From contig CAAGGZ010000142.1 of the NCBI GenBank assembly GCA_900769545.1, forward strand, positions 1 to 21,511: DNA of 21,511 nucleotides, given 5' to 3'. Made by a program: the position numbers and the translations under genes. The stretch comes from Clostridia bacterium. GTDB taxonomy: Bacteria > Bacillota > Clostridia > Christensenellales > Borkfalkiaceae. Position 1 is the stretch's first letter, and every line of letters begins with the position of its first letter. The notes under the pieces were generated by a model. It had not been told where the DNA came from and made no database searches. It saw only the letters and a list, made by a program, of their open reading frames with translations. This document shows, piece after piece, positions 14,133-21,084 of this stretch.

Positions 14133-14312
14133 ATGAAAATCAAAGTTGTATTATTGTTACATCTCTTGGGTTTAGACGGACTCCTTTTGGGGCTGTTTGA
14201 AAAACTTGCGCTTAATCTGACCAAGAAATTGCTGGAATGGAGCCAATCCATACGCAATCTGCTCGATGAAGTGCTCGCAATGAACGACGAAGTTGCTGAT
14301 TTAACTTCATAA
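14133..14312 (+). CDS. hypothetical 59-residue hydrophobic peptide
   Basis: I do not recognise this peptide. It begins MKIKVVLLLHLLGLDGLLLG: a basic start and a leucine-rich hydrophobic stretch at about 5-22 interrupted by one His and one Asp. It continues as a probable amphipathic helix (FEKLALNLTKKLLEW, then RNLLDEVLAMNDEVADL) with an acidic end. It has no cysteines. That it is a real gene is supported by a consensus promoter, AAAAAGGAG seven bases before the ATG and a terminator directly after the stop, all for this single reading frame. A TTG two codons upstream is a less likely start. A small membrane-associated regulator, a type I toxin-like peptide or a secreted amphipathic peptide are all possible; nothing distinguishes them from the sequence alone. 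Confidence 0.7.
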   Translation: MKIKVVLLLHLLGLDGLLLGLFEKLALNLTKKLLEWSQSIRNLLDEVLAMNDEVADLTS

Positions 14313-14317
14313 TCGTA

Positions 14318-14355
14318 TCCCCTTGGACTTCCTCTCCCGTCCGAGGGGAATTTTT
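14318..14355 (+). terminator. intrinsic terminator of the small-peptide transcript
   Basis: CCCCTTGGAC (14319-14328) pairs with GTCCGAGGGG (14339-14348) with one G-U pair, followed by AATTTTTA. Confidence 0.85.
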
Positions 14356-14393
14356 ATGCAATTTACCGATTTTATGGATAAAACACCAAACAG

Positions 14394-14426
14394 AAAACGC
14401 CGACACGAGGTCGGCGTTTTTCCTTT
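14394..14426. terminator. terminator downstream of the ferredoxin gene
   Basis: An 11-bp perfect stem (14394-14404 with 14410-14420) with loop ACGAG. It has A4/T4 flanks and can work on both strands; the ferredoxin message enters it from the right. Confidence 0.85.
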
Positions 14427-14435
14427 TTAAGCAAA

Positions 14436-14609
14436 TTATTCAGCTTTAATTGCATTAACGGGGCAGCCGTCTTCACAAGCGCCGCAATCAACGCATTCGT
14501 CGGTGATCACGTAGATTCCCTTTGCGTCGTCCATTACGATAGCGCCAACAGGACAGGTATCTGCGCAAGCTCCGCAAGCTAAGCATTCATCCGTAATTAC
14601 ATGTGCCAT
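14436..14609 (-). CDS. 2[4Fe-4S] ferredoxin, clostridial type
   Basis: A 57-residue low-potential electron carrier. It has two CxxCxxCxxxCP cluster motifs: CLACGACADTCP at residues 9-20 and CVDCGACEDGCP at 39-50, each followed by the usual VGAI/VNAI segment. This is the classical bacterial dicluster ferredoxin serving pyruvate:ferredoxin oxidoreductase, hydrogenase and similar enzymes, and fits an anaerobe. CGGAGGTAAC before the ATG is a strong ribosome binding site. It forms a single-gene transcript with its own promoter and terminator. Confidence 0.97.
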   Translation of the reverse strand: MAHVITDECLACGACADTCPVGAIVMDDAKGIYVITDECVDCGACEDGCPVNAIKAE

Positions 14610-14646
14610 AATTGTTACCTCCGAAATTTTCGATTTTTCTGCTTAT

Positions 14647-14675
14647 ATTATAACACATTTTTTTTCATTAGTAAA
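14647..14675 (-). promoter_or_regulatory. sigma-A promoter of the ferredoxin gene
   Basis: On the minus strand TTTACT (14670-14675), a 17-nt spacer and TATAAT (14647-14652), with A-tracts in the spacer. Confidence 0.72.
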
Positions 14676-14787
14676 GAGTTGCAGAGAATTTTTTAGAATT
14701 TTTCTTGATTTTTTTCCTTAAAAATTTATCATAAGCGTCGTTATTTTTTACCAAACCTCAAAATCGCTTTCTTTATCACATCGAGGA

Positions 14788-15741
14788 TTAAAAACTTTTC
14801 GTGAGTATATATTTAATAAAATCCCAACTCAACTCAGCATAATTCTTATACTCGCCGTTTAAATTTATACCCGACGGCAAACTTTGATCATCCCAAAGAT
14901 TAAAAATACCACAACGCATATCTGTTTCTATTGATATTTCAGTAGACGCATAATATAATCCAAACTCGGAATGTTCATTATAATGCTCATACCCATCAGA
15001 CCCTTCGTCCAATTCACGATTAAACGTGCCAAAAGGATTAGTATAATTCTTCGTAGGTTTAAAAAATCCATTAAGTGAGGCAGCATCTAAAACCCCTACA
15101 TCAAAAAGGCTGTAATCCGTTTCCTCAGAAGCCTCATAATAAGGTCTTAAATCGAAAAAATATTCATGCCATACCGCCCAAAAATCATTAGAACTAAACA
15201 TAATATGAGGTGCCAAAAAATAATCTTGCGCTATCCCCAATAAGTATCGTTCCCAATCCTCTTCATCAAATGTGCGAAGACTCACCCTCACATATTCATT
15301 TTGTTCTTCATACGATTCTATTATTTCCTTAAGCGTCTGCTCTGTAGAACCAAAAGGACAAACGATTATAAGTTCATATTGACTTACTTTTTCAACTTCC
15401 CCACAATGCTTACATACACCGTCTACAAAGTTATGCCCCAAAGCCGACAATTCCTCTTTCGTTGTATAGTCGCAATTTTTACAATATTCATAGCTTTCCC
15501 AACCTGAATTCAGACAAGTTGGTTCTTGTGCAGCCTGTATCTCCAATTCATGTCCCAATTTCGAGATCTGGTATCGTTCCTCCTCCTTACACTTGTTGCA
15601 TATTTTCAAAAGCTCGCCATTTTGATCACACGTAGCTTCTGATACGACTTCTATATCCCATACATGCTTATGCTCACACGCAGTTCCTATCGTCATTATC
15701 CCCAATAAAAAACTTAATAAAATCGCTATTCTTTTTGTCAT
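14788..15741 (-). CDS. lipoprotein with Cys-rich repeats and a shortened solute-binding-protein-like domain
   Basis: A 317-residue secreted lipoprotein. The signal peptide MTKRIAILLSFLLGIMTIGTAC ends in a lipobox with C22 as the lipidation site. Residues about 24-115 hold two to three copies of a zinc-ribbon-like repeat common in clostridial surface proteins: ATC..G....C..C, then LGH, then PTC...G....YC.NC and ALGH, ending VCKHCGE. The rest (YELIIVCPFGSTEQTLKEII, FLAPHIMFSSNDFW, FFDLRPYYEA) resembles the first lobe of a family 1 extracellular solute-binding protein, but the second lobe is missing, so it may be truncated. The composition is clearly more AT-rich than its neighbours, with different codon choice. 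The start follows TTGGAGGTG. No permease genes are nearby. Confidence 0.72.
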   Translation of the reverse strand: MTKRIAILLSFLLGIMTIGTACEHKHVWDIEVVSEATCDQNGELLKICNKCKEEERYQISKLGHELEIQAAQEPTCLNSGWESYEYCKNCDYTTKEELSALGHNFVDGVCKHCGEVEKVSQYELIIVCPFGSTEQTLKEIIESYEEQNEYVRVSLRTFDEEDWERYLLGIAQDYFLAPHIMFSSNDFWAVWHEYFFDLRPYYEASEETDYSLFDVGVLDAASLNGFFKPTKNYTNPFGTFNRELDEGSDGYEHYNEHSEFGLYYASTEISIETDMRCGIFNLWDDQSLPSGINLNGEYKNYAELSWDFIKYILTKSF

Positions 15742-15776
15742 TCTATTACACCTCCAAATTGAGTAAGAACAATAAA

Positions 15777-15805
15777 ATTTTACCACAATTAGTGATATTT
15801 GTCAA
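15777..15805 (-). promoter_or_regulatory. sigma-A promoter of the lipoprotein gene
   Basis: On the minus strand TTGACA (15800-15805), a 17-nt spacer and TAAAAT (15777-15782), leaving a leader of about 30 bases. Confidence 0.75.
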
Positions 15806-15845
15806 TACTTTTAAAAAATTTAATCTACACTCCCTCCATTTTCAA

Positions 15846-15876
15846 CAAAAATACCTCCCTTTACACAAGGAGGCCG
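15846..15876 (-). terminator. terminator after the cysteine desulfurase gene
   Basis: On the minus strand CCTCCTT and AAAGGGAGG pair over 7 bp with one bulged base, followed by TATTTTTG. Confidence 0.65.
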
Positions 15877-15903
15877 ATTTATCATTTTAAATATTTCTGC
15901 GCC

Positions 15904-17049
15904 TTACTTTTTAAATTTTCTCAACCGTCCGACAACTTCTTTGGTTGCTTCCGCCAAAATCATAACTTCTTCTTCGGTGTTGTCTTTCCCAAAACTAAAC
16001 CGTACGGACGATTTCGCTTCCGCTTCCGTCAAACCCATTGCCGTCAATACATGGCTTGGTTTTATCGAAGCGCTCGCGCAGGCGGAGCCTGCCGCCACGC
16101 AAATGCCTTTTAAGTCCATATTATATAAAAAATCCGCATTCTCCACGCCTTCAAAACGTAAATTTAATACCGAGGGAATACACTCGCCGTCGCCGTTTTG
16201 ATACACGCCGTCAAGCGTTGAAATTTCTTTTAAAAACAGATTTTTTAACCTTTCGATTTTTTCATTCGCCGCAGACATGCCCCCCACGTTTTTCTTATAA
16301 GCCGTCGCCAACCCGACCATGGTAGGCACGTTTGTCGTTCCGCCGCGGAGACCGCGCTCCTGCTCCCCCCCGACAATAAGCCGTTCGGTTTTTATACCGC
16401 TTCGAATATACAACACACCTGCGCCCTTGGGACCATAAAATTTATGTGAGGAAAAGGACAGCATATCCACACCCCATTCCTTTACGTCAATGGGCATATA
16501 AGGAGCCGCTTGCACTGCGTCCGTGAAGAACAGACTCCCATTCTCGTGCGCCAATTTTGCAGCCTCCTTTATGGGTTGCACGACGCCCGTTTCGTTGTTT
16601 ACCGCCATAATCGCCACCAACCCTGTCTCCTTTTTAAGAGCGGCTTGCAGAGCGGTTATCTCCACTCGCCCCTCACCATTCACAGGCAAACGAGTCACTA
16701 AAAAGCCCGCCCTTTCCAGTTGATTTGCCGTTTCCAACACAGCGTGGTGTTCGATAGAAGAAATGACGACGTGCGTTTTACCCTGCGCTTTCTGCGCGTA
16801 AGCGCCTACAATCAGCGCCCAGTTGTCCGCCTCGGTGCCGCCTGAAGTAAAATATACTTCGCTGGGTTTGGCGTGAATGAGCTCCGCAATTTTATCGCGC
16901 GCAGAATCCACGGCATTCATTGCCGAGCGACCGATACCGTGCGGAGAATCGGGATTGCCGTAAATTTCCGTAAAATACGGCAACATTTTATTTAAAACCT
17001 CTTTATTGAGCGGCGTTGTCGCCGCGTGGTCGAAATACAACCTATTCAT
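15904..17049 (-). CDS. nifS: cysteine desulfurase, NifS/IscS family
   Basis: A 381-residue PLP enzyme that takes sulfur from cysteine as an enzyme persulfide for Fe-S clusters, thiolated tRNA or other sulfur acceptors. Motifs: YFDHAATTPLN at the start, TSGGTEADNWAL (68-79), the SIEHHAVLE His near 101-102, the PLP lysine K203 in SSHKFYGPKG, and the persulfide cysteine C324 in GSACASAS. The loop and HVL motif place it in the class I NifS/IscS group. Length is normal. GGAAGGAA precedes the ATG. It is a single-gene unit: no iscU, thiI or mnmA is adjacent, so the sulfur acceptor cannot be told from context. Confidence 0.95.
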   Translation of the reverse strand: MNRLYFDHAATTPLNKEVLNKMLPYFTEIYGNPDSPHGIGRSAMNAVDSARDKIAELIHAKPSEVYFTSGGTEADNWALIVGAYAQKAQGKTHVVISSIEHHAVLETANQLERAGFLVTRLPVNGEGRVEITALQAALKKETGLVAIMAVNNETGVVQPIKEAAKLAHENGSLFFTDAVQAAPYMPIDVKEWGVDMLSFSSHKFYGPKGAGVLYIRSGIKTERLIVGGEQERGLRGGTTNVPTMVGLATAYKKNVGGMSAANEKIERLKNLFLKEISTLDGVYQNGDGECIPSVLNLRFEGVENADFLYNMDLKGICVAAGSACASASIKPSHVLTAMGLTEAEAKSSVRFSFGKDNTEEEVMILAEATKEVVGRLRKFKK

Positions 17050-17084
17050 TTCCTTCCAACTTCCATAATATAGTAATTAACGCT

Positions 17085-17113
17085 ATTATATATCTTTTCG
17101 GAGGGATTGTCAA
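17085..17113 (-). promoter_or_regulatory. sigma-A promoter of the cysteine desulfurase gene
   Basis: On the minus strand TTGACA (17108-17113), a 17-nt spacer and TATAAT (17085-17090), both consensus. A GTGAG/CTCAC inverted repeat (17114-17129) lies directly upstream of the -35 box. Confidence 0.85.
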
Positions 17114-17207
17114 GTGAGATTTTCCTCACAAATCTCCCCTTTTTAAGACTTTTTATAAAAAAATTAAAAAATTTTTAAAAAATTTGAAACTTTTTTCAAA
17201 AACCCCC

Positions 17208-17236
17208 TTGAAAAATGTGAAAAAATATAATATAAT
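17208..17236 (+). promoter_or_regulatory. sigma-A promoter of the EF-G paralog
   Basis: TTGAAA (17208-17213), a 17-nt spacer and TATAAT (17231-17236). Long A and T tracts just upstream (17130-17205) could act as an UP element. Transcription start expected near 17243. Confidence 0.78.
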
Positions 17237-17244
17237 GGTTGCAA

Positions 17245-17308
17245 TTATCGGTGCATTTGTAAAATATGGCAATTTATTGCCAAAACTTTACGCCCCATTG
17301 ACCGATAA
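17245..17308 (+). promoter_or_regulatory. folded 5' leader of the EF-G paralog mRNA
   Basis: Three nested inverted repeats fit one fold: TTATCGGT (17245-17252) with ACCGATAA (17301-17308), GTAAA (17259-17263) with TTTAC (17287-17291), and GGCAAT (17268-17273) with ATTGCC (17276-17281). I could not match it to a known riboswitch or protein-binding leader. It ends 22 bases before the AAGGGGG ribosome binding site. Confidence 0.5.
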
Positions 17309-17338
17309 AATCTTAAACAACCAAGGGGGATTTTTATT

Positions 17339-19402
17339 ATGAGTAACAAAGGCGAGAGCATCCGTAATATTGCGGTGGTAGGGCACAGTGGAGAAGGTAA
17401 AACCACACTTGTGGAAGCGATGCTGTACGCAGCAGGCGCGATTGACAGACAAGGCAAAGTGCCCGATGGAACGACTGTATCCGACTATGACGATTTAGAA
17501 AAAGCAAAAACCATGTCTATCTATACGTCTTGTTCGCACTTAATGTGGAAAAACGTAAAGGTAAACCTTCTCGACCTTCCCGGTTATTATGACTTTGAAG
17601 GCGAAAGAAACGAAGGTCTTCGCGCGGCTGGCGGCGCATTGCTCGTTATCGGCGCAAACGGCACCCTTCCCATCGGCGCAGAATCCGTCGTTGATTATTG
17701 CTTGAAGCTCGGTAAACCGTTGATTATTTTCATTAACGGTATGGATAAAGAAAATGCCGACTACCTCGGCACTGTACAGGCTTTGAGAGCGAAATATGCA
17801 GGTAAAATTGCTCCCATCCAGATTCCTATTATGGAAGGCGGCAAGATGCAGGGCTGTATCAACGCTTTGCAGGAACGCGCATACCTTTTCAAGGAAGGCG
17901 GCCCTCAGGAAATCGAAATCCCCGCAAATATGAAAGATCAGGTAGAAGAAATGAAAGCCAGCCTTATGGAAACGGCGGCTGAAAACGACGAATTCTTGTT
18001 GGATAAATTCTTTGAATCGGGCGATTTGACCCGCGAAGAAACCATTCAAGGTATTCGCCTTGGTATCGCTTCGGTAAACACCATTCCCATTATGGCAGGT
18101 TCGGCGCTCCAAAACCGCGGCGTTATCAATCTTTTGAATGAAATCGTAACCTATATGCCTATGGCTCGCGAACGTCTCAACACCCTCGCGCAAGACCTTG
18201 CTACGGACACCGTAGTTAGCGTGCGCACGGATAAAGACGCTCCTTTCGCAGCGCAGGTATTTAAGACCGTTATCGACCCGTTCTCGGGTAAACTCAGCTA
18301 TTTGAAGAGCTTCCGTGGCGTTTTAAAGAGCGGTTCTACCGTTTGGAACGCAAATACCGAAACGGAAGAACGTATCGGTCAAGTTTACGTGCTCCGCGGT
18401 AAGAAAATGGAACCCGTTGACGAACTTTCTACGGGTGACATCGGCGCGGTAAATAAACTGAGCAACACCAACACGGGCGACACTCTTTGCGATCCCAGCG
18501 CAAAGATTCGCTTTACCCCTATTCACTTCCCGAAACCCACCCTCTTTATGTCGGTTGCGGCTGAAAAGAAAGGTGAGGAAGACAAAGTGTTTGCAGGACT
18601 TGCAAAACTCCGTGAAGAAGATTATACCTTCTCGATTGAAAAGAACGCAGCTACCGGCGAAATGATTATCGGCGGTCAGGGCGATATTCAGCTTGAAGTA
18701 TTGGCAAAGAAAGTAAAAGCTCGTTATGGCGTAGATATGAAGCTTTCCGAACCTAAGATTGCTTACCGTGAAACCATTCGCGGCAGCGCAGAAGCAGAAG
18801 GTAAACATAAGAAACAGTCGGGCGGTCACGGTCAGTACGGTCATTGTAAGATTCGTTTCTCGCCCAGCGAAGAAGAATTTGTATTCGACGAAGAAGTTGT
18901 TGGCGGCGCAGTTCCCAAGAACTACTTCCCTGCAGTTGAAAAAGGTCTCCGTGAATGTATGGAAAGCGGCCCCTTGGCAGGCTACCCTGTTACGGGCGTG
19001 AAAGCTGTACTTTATGACGGCAGCTATCATGACGTTGACTCCAACGAACTTTCCTTCAAGATGGCAGCTTCTATCGCATTTAAGGAAGGTCTTAAGAATG
19101 CGAAACCCGTTCTTCTTGAACCCATTCACCGCTTGAAGATCGCTATCCCTGCGGATTATCTCGGCGACGTTATGGGCGACATCAACAAACGCCGTGGCCG
19201 CATTATGGGTACGGATAACGAAGGCGATACCTCCATTATCACGGCTGAAGTTCCCCTTGCGGAAATCAAGACGTATACAATGGAACTCCGTTCGCTTACC
19301 CGTGGTAGCGGTAAATTCGTTTCCGAATTCCTTGGCTATGAAGACGTTCCTCCTATGTTGGTAGATAAAATTATCGCTGAAGCACAGACTAAAGAATCAT
19401 AA
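17339..19402 (+). CDS. elongation factor G-like translational GTPase (EF-G paralog)
   Basis: A 687-residue protein with the full EF-G domain plan: G domain (1-275), OB domain II, domain III, domain IV with GKHKKQSGGHGQYGHCKIR, and domain V. It belongs to the EF-G-like paralog group (sometimes FusA2), not the housekeeping factor, because its P-loop is GHSGEGKTT (15-23) rather than AHIDAGKTT. Other G motifs are altered: switch I KTMSI (57-61) replaces RGITI, G3 is DLPGYYDF (79-86), and G4 is NGMD (133-136) instead of NKMD. Function of this group is unclear; translocation, recycling or stress roles have been suggested. Codon choice looks like that of a highly expressed gene. AAGGGGG precedes the ATG at 17339. 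It stands alone with its own promoter, leader and terminator. Confidence 0.93.
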   Translation: MSNKGESIRNIAVVGHSGEGKTTLVEAMLYAAGAIDRQGKVPDGTTVSDYDDLEKAKTMSIYTSCSHLMWKNVKVNLLDLPGYYDFEGERNEGLRAAGGALLVIGANGTLPIGAESVVDYCLKLGKPLIIFINGMDKENADYLGTVQALRAKYAGKIAPIQIPIMEGGKMQGCINALQERAYLFKEGGPQEIEIPANMKDQVEEMKASLMETAAENDEFLLDKFFESGDLTREETIQGIRLGIASVNTIPIMAGSALQNRGVINLLNEIVTYMPMARERLNTLAQDLATDTVVSVRTDKDAPFAAQVFKTVIDPFSGKLSYLKSFRGVLKSGSTVWNANTETEERIGQVYVLRGKKMEPVDELSTGDIGAVNKLSNTNTGDTLCDPSAKIRFTPIHFPKPTLFMSVAAEKKGEEDKVFAGLAKLREEDYTFSIEKNAATGEMIIGGQGDIQLEVLAKKVKARYGVDMKLSEPKIAYRETIRGSAEAEGKHKKQSGGHGQYGHCKIRFSPSEEEFVFDEEVVGGAVPKNYFPAVEKGLRECMESGPLAGYPVTGVKAVLYDGSYHDVDSNELSFKMAASIAFKEGLKNAKPVLLEPIHRLKIAIPADYLGDVMGDINKRRGRIMGTDNEGDTSIITAEVPLAEIKTYTMELRSLTRGSGKFVSEFLGYEDVPPMLVDKIIAEAQTKES

Positions 19403-19441
19403 ATATCCTTCTCCTTTTGGGATTTCTGTGCTTATGCATAC

Positions 19442-19483
19442 AGAAAGCCTTTCGGACTCCCCCTCCGAAAGGCTTTCTTTTTT
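19442..19483 (+). terminator. intrinsic terminator of the EF-G paralog gene
   Basis: A 15-bp perfect stem (19442-19456 with 19464-19478) around a C-rich seven-base loop, followed by TTTCTTTTTT-like sequence. Confidence 0.92.
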
Positions 19484-19509
19484 CTATGCGCAACAAATAC
19501 AGAAAATAC

Positions 19510-19538
19510 TTGCGTGTTTTACCTATTTGTGCTATACT
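19510..19538 (+). promoter_or_regulatory. sigma-A promoter of the PAP2 gene
   Basis: TTGCGT (19510-19515), a 17-nt spacer and TATACT (19533-19538). Seven bases on is the A of the ATG at 19545, predicting a leaderless message. Confidence 0.68.
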
Positions 19539-19544
19539 ATACCT

Positions 19545-20060
19545 ATGAAACATGATTTTTATAAAAAAATATACGAAGGAAACGCAAATTTCCTCTCTTC
19601 CCGTAGCTTCGCTAAAAAAGTCTTACCCATTATCGACAAAATTTTAACGGGAGGTTTTTTCGTCGCTTACGGAGTATTATGCCTCTATGCCATCACCAAA
19701 AAAACAGGCGCAGTGGATATGCTGCCTATTTTCTTTGCCCCGATGCTCGGACTGTTGGTCGTCAGCGCTTTGCAGCTACTCATTGACAAACCTCGCCCTT
19801 ACAGCGAAAACGGAGCAGGCATCACGCCGCTTGTCAAGAAAAACAAGGAAGGGCATTCTTTCCCCAGCCGTCATATTGCGTGCGCTTGCGTCATCGCAAC
19901 GACGTGCTTACCCTATCTTATGCCTTTGGGGATTTTCCTTTATTTCCTGTCCGTTTTGCTCATTTATACAAGATTCTCACTTGGACTGCATTACCTTTCC
20001 GACTTATTTGCAGGCGGTATTTTGGGCGTGCTTTGCGGCTTATCCGTATTTCTGTTATAA
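19545..20060 (+). CDS. PAP2-family membrane phosphatase
   Basis: A 171-residue integral membrane protein of the type 2 phosphatidic acid phosphatase superfamily, whose bacterial members dephosphorylate undecaprenyl pyrophosphate or phospholipid intermediates on the outer face. The three motifs are recognisable: DKPRPYSE for C1 (shorter spacing from Lys than usual), GHSFPSRH for C2 (the usual PSGH reads PSRH), and TRFSLGLHYLSDLFAG for C3 with catalytic Arg, His and Asp. Five hydrophobic segments surround them. I start it at 19545 because the promoter lies directly upstream and earlier in-frame ATGs fall within the preceding terminator; no Shine-Dalgarno is present. Substrate is not decided by the sequence; UppP/BcrC-like activity is the leading guess. 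Confidence 0.87.
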   Translation: MKHDFYKKIYEGNANFLSSRSFAKKVLPIIDKILTGGFFVAYGVLCLYAITKKTGAVDMLPIFFAPMLGLLVVSALQLLIDKPRPYSENGAGITPLVKKNKEGHSFPSRHIACACVIATTCLPYLMPLGIFLYFLSVLLIYTRFSLGLHYLSDLFAGGILGVLCGLSVFLL

Positions 20061-20061
20061 G

Positions 20062-20151
20062 TTTCAACGCGTACATGGGGCAATGTTCCGTTGCATCATA
20101 CCTTTTCAACGCGTACATGGGTGTGATGTTTTAAAATAAAAGCATACATGG
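20062..20151. repeat. short direct repeats TTTCAACGCGTACATGGG
   Basis: The 18-mer occurs at 20062-20079 and again, identical, at 20104-20121, 42 bases apart; a third partial copy, CATACATGG, lies at 20143-20151. The second copy sits in the loop of a hairpin whose arms are ATCATACC and GGTGTGAT. The patch fills the gap between the PAP2 gene and the shared terminator. The 9-mer CGTACATGG and the 8-mer TTTCAACG also occur together at 10251-10276. Confidence 0.75.
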
Positions 20152-20167
20152 TAAGTATAAAATATAA

Positions 20168-20200
20168 AATCGGTAGAAATGCACTCTACCGACTTTTTCT
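20168..20200. terminator. bidirectional terminator between the PAP2 gene and rsmA
   Basis: TCGGTAGA (20170-20177) and TCTACCGA (20185-20192) form a perfect 8-bp stem with a seven-base loop; CTTTTTCTTTT follows on the plus strand and TTTTATATT on the minus strand. Confidence 0.82.
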
Positions 20201-20201
20201 T

Positions 20202-21044
20202 TTACAATTTAATTGCTTCATGTTCTAACAATACGTCCGAAAGCCTTGCTAATCTTTGCGGCGATAACGTCTCTCCGCGCGCCTTTTCGTCAATTTCTGC
20301 TTCTTTTAACACCGCCTTGGCTTGTTCTCGGTTGAGCCCGAAACAATTCACTAAATTGTTTTCCAACGTCTTTCTTCTGTTCAAAAAAGCGCATTTTACC
20401 GTTTGACGGTACGCCCTTTCGTCTTTCACGGAAATTCTGCCTCGTTCAAATTCAATTTTTACCACCGCAGAATCCACGTTAGGACGGGGATAAAATAAAT
20501 TCCTCGACACGCGCTTGACGATTTTCGCGCTCCCTTTCAAAGCGATTGCCGCCGTGATAGAGCCGTACTCAGGCGTATTTTCTTTGGCGCAGAAGCGTTC
20601 TGCCACTTCCTCTTGCACCATAATGGACAGCCCTTGCACTTTATCGCTTTCTTCCAATAATTTCGTAACGAGCGGCGTGGTGATATAATACGGCAAATTG
20701 GCAACCACGGTATAGTTTTCGATTTCCGTTTCAAACTCTTTTAAATTGAGCTTATTAAAATCACGGAAAATAACCTCTACATTATCGAGCCCTGCCAGCG
20801 TTTCTGCCAAAACAGGCTGTAAATCTCTATCAATATCGAAGGCATACACCTTTTTTGCCGCTTCCGCAAGCGCGCGCGTCAGAGTCCCTGCGCCGCAACC
20901 GATTTCCACCACCGTCGTGTCCTTGGTGATACCCGAAGCCTCGACAATAGAACGCAAAAGGTTGGTATCTGATATAAAGTTCTGCCCGAACTGTTTTTTA
21001 AAATGAAACCCGTGCTTTTCCAGCACTGTACGAAGTTCCTGCAT
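20202..21044 (-). CDS. rsmA: 16S rRNA dimethyladenosine transferase RsmA (KsgA)
   Basis: A 280-residue SAM-dependent enzyme that dimethylates the two adjacent adenines A1518 and A1519 near the 3' end of 16S rRNA, a late step in 30S maturation. Motifs: FKKQFGQNFISD at the N terminus, the SAM loop VEIGCGAGTLT, the catalytic NLPYYITTPLV, and the C-terminal helical domain with FLNRRKTLENNL. Length is typical. GGGAGGTG eight bases before the ATG is a strong ribosome binding site. It follows the radical SAM gene by 40 bases with no terminator between, so the two are probably cotranscribed from a promoter outside the window. Confidence 0.97.
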   Translation of the reverse strand: MQELRTVLEKHGFHFKKQFGQNFISDTNLLRSIVEASGITKDTTVVEIGCGAGTLTRALAEAAKKVYAFDIDRDLQPVLAETLAGLDNVEVIFRDFNKLNLKEFETEIENYTVVANLPYYITTPLVTKLLEESDKVQGLSIMVQEEVAERFCAKENTPEYGSITAAIALKGSAKIVKRVSRNLFYPRPNVDSAVVKIEFERGRISVKDERAYRQTVKCAFLNRRKTLENNLVNCFGLNREQAKAVLKEAEIDEKARGETLSPQRLARLSDVLLEHEAIKL

Positions 21045-21084
21045 AATACACCTCCCAACACGCCGTTGGATTCAGACTTATCTA

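Noticed and set aside
14212..14406. Minus-strand open frame opposite the small-peptide gene (possible antisense antitoxin)
   Set aside because: It reads through two terminator hairpins, and I find no convincing promoter or ribosome binding site on that strand.
14741..14787. Short open stretch after the lipoprotein stop as a separate gene
   Set aside because: It is under 25 codons with no start or ribosome binding site; at most it is a remnant of a longer lipoprotein frame.
17540..19129. Minus-strand open frames of 217 and 268 codons
   Set aside because: Both are shadows of the codon-biased EF-G paralog gene, with Phe- and Cys-rich translations and no start signals.
20062..20134. Coding sequence across the repeats (reads FNAYMG twice)
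   Set aside because: The frame opens inside the PAP2 gene out of frame and has no ribosome binding site; the peptide repeat simply reflects the DNA repeat spacing being a multiple of three.
20062..20151. CRISPR array
   Set aside because: Only two full copies of an 18-mer are present, with no regular spacers and no cas genes.
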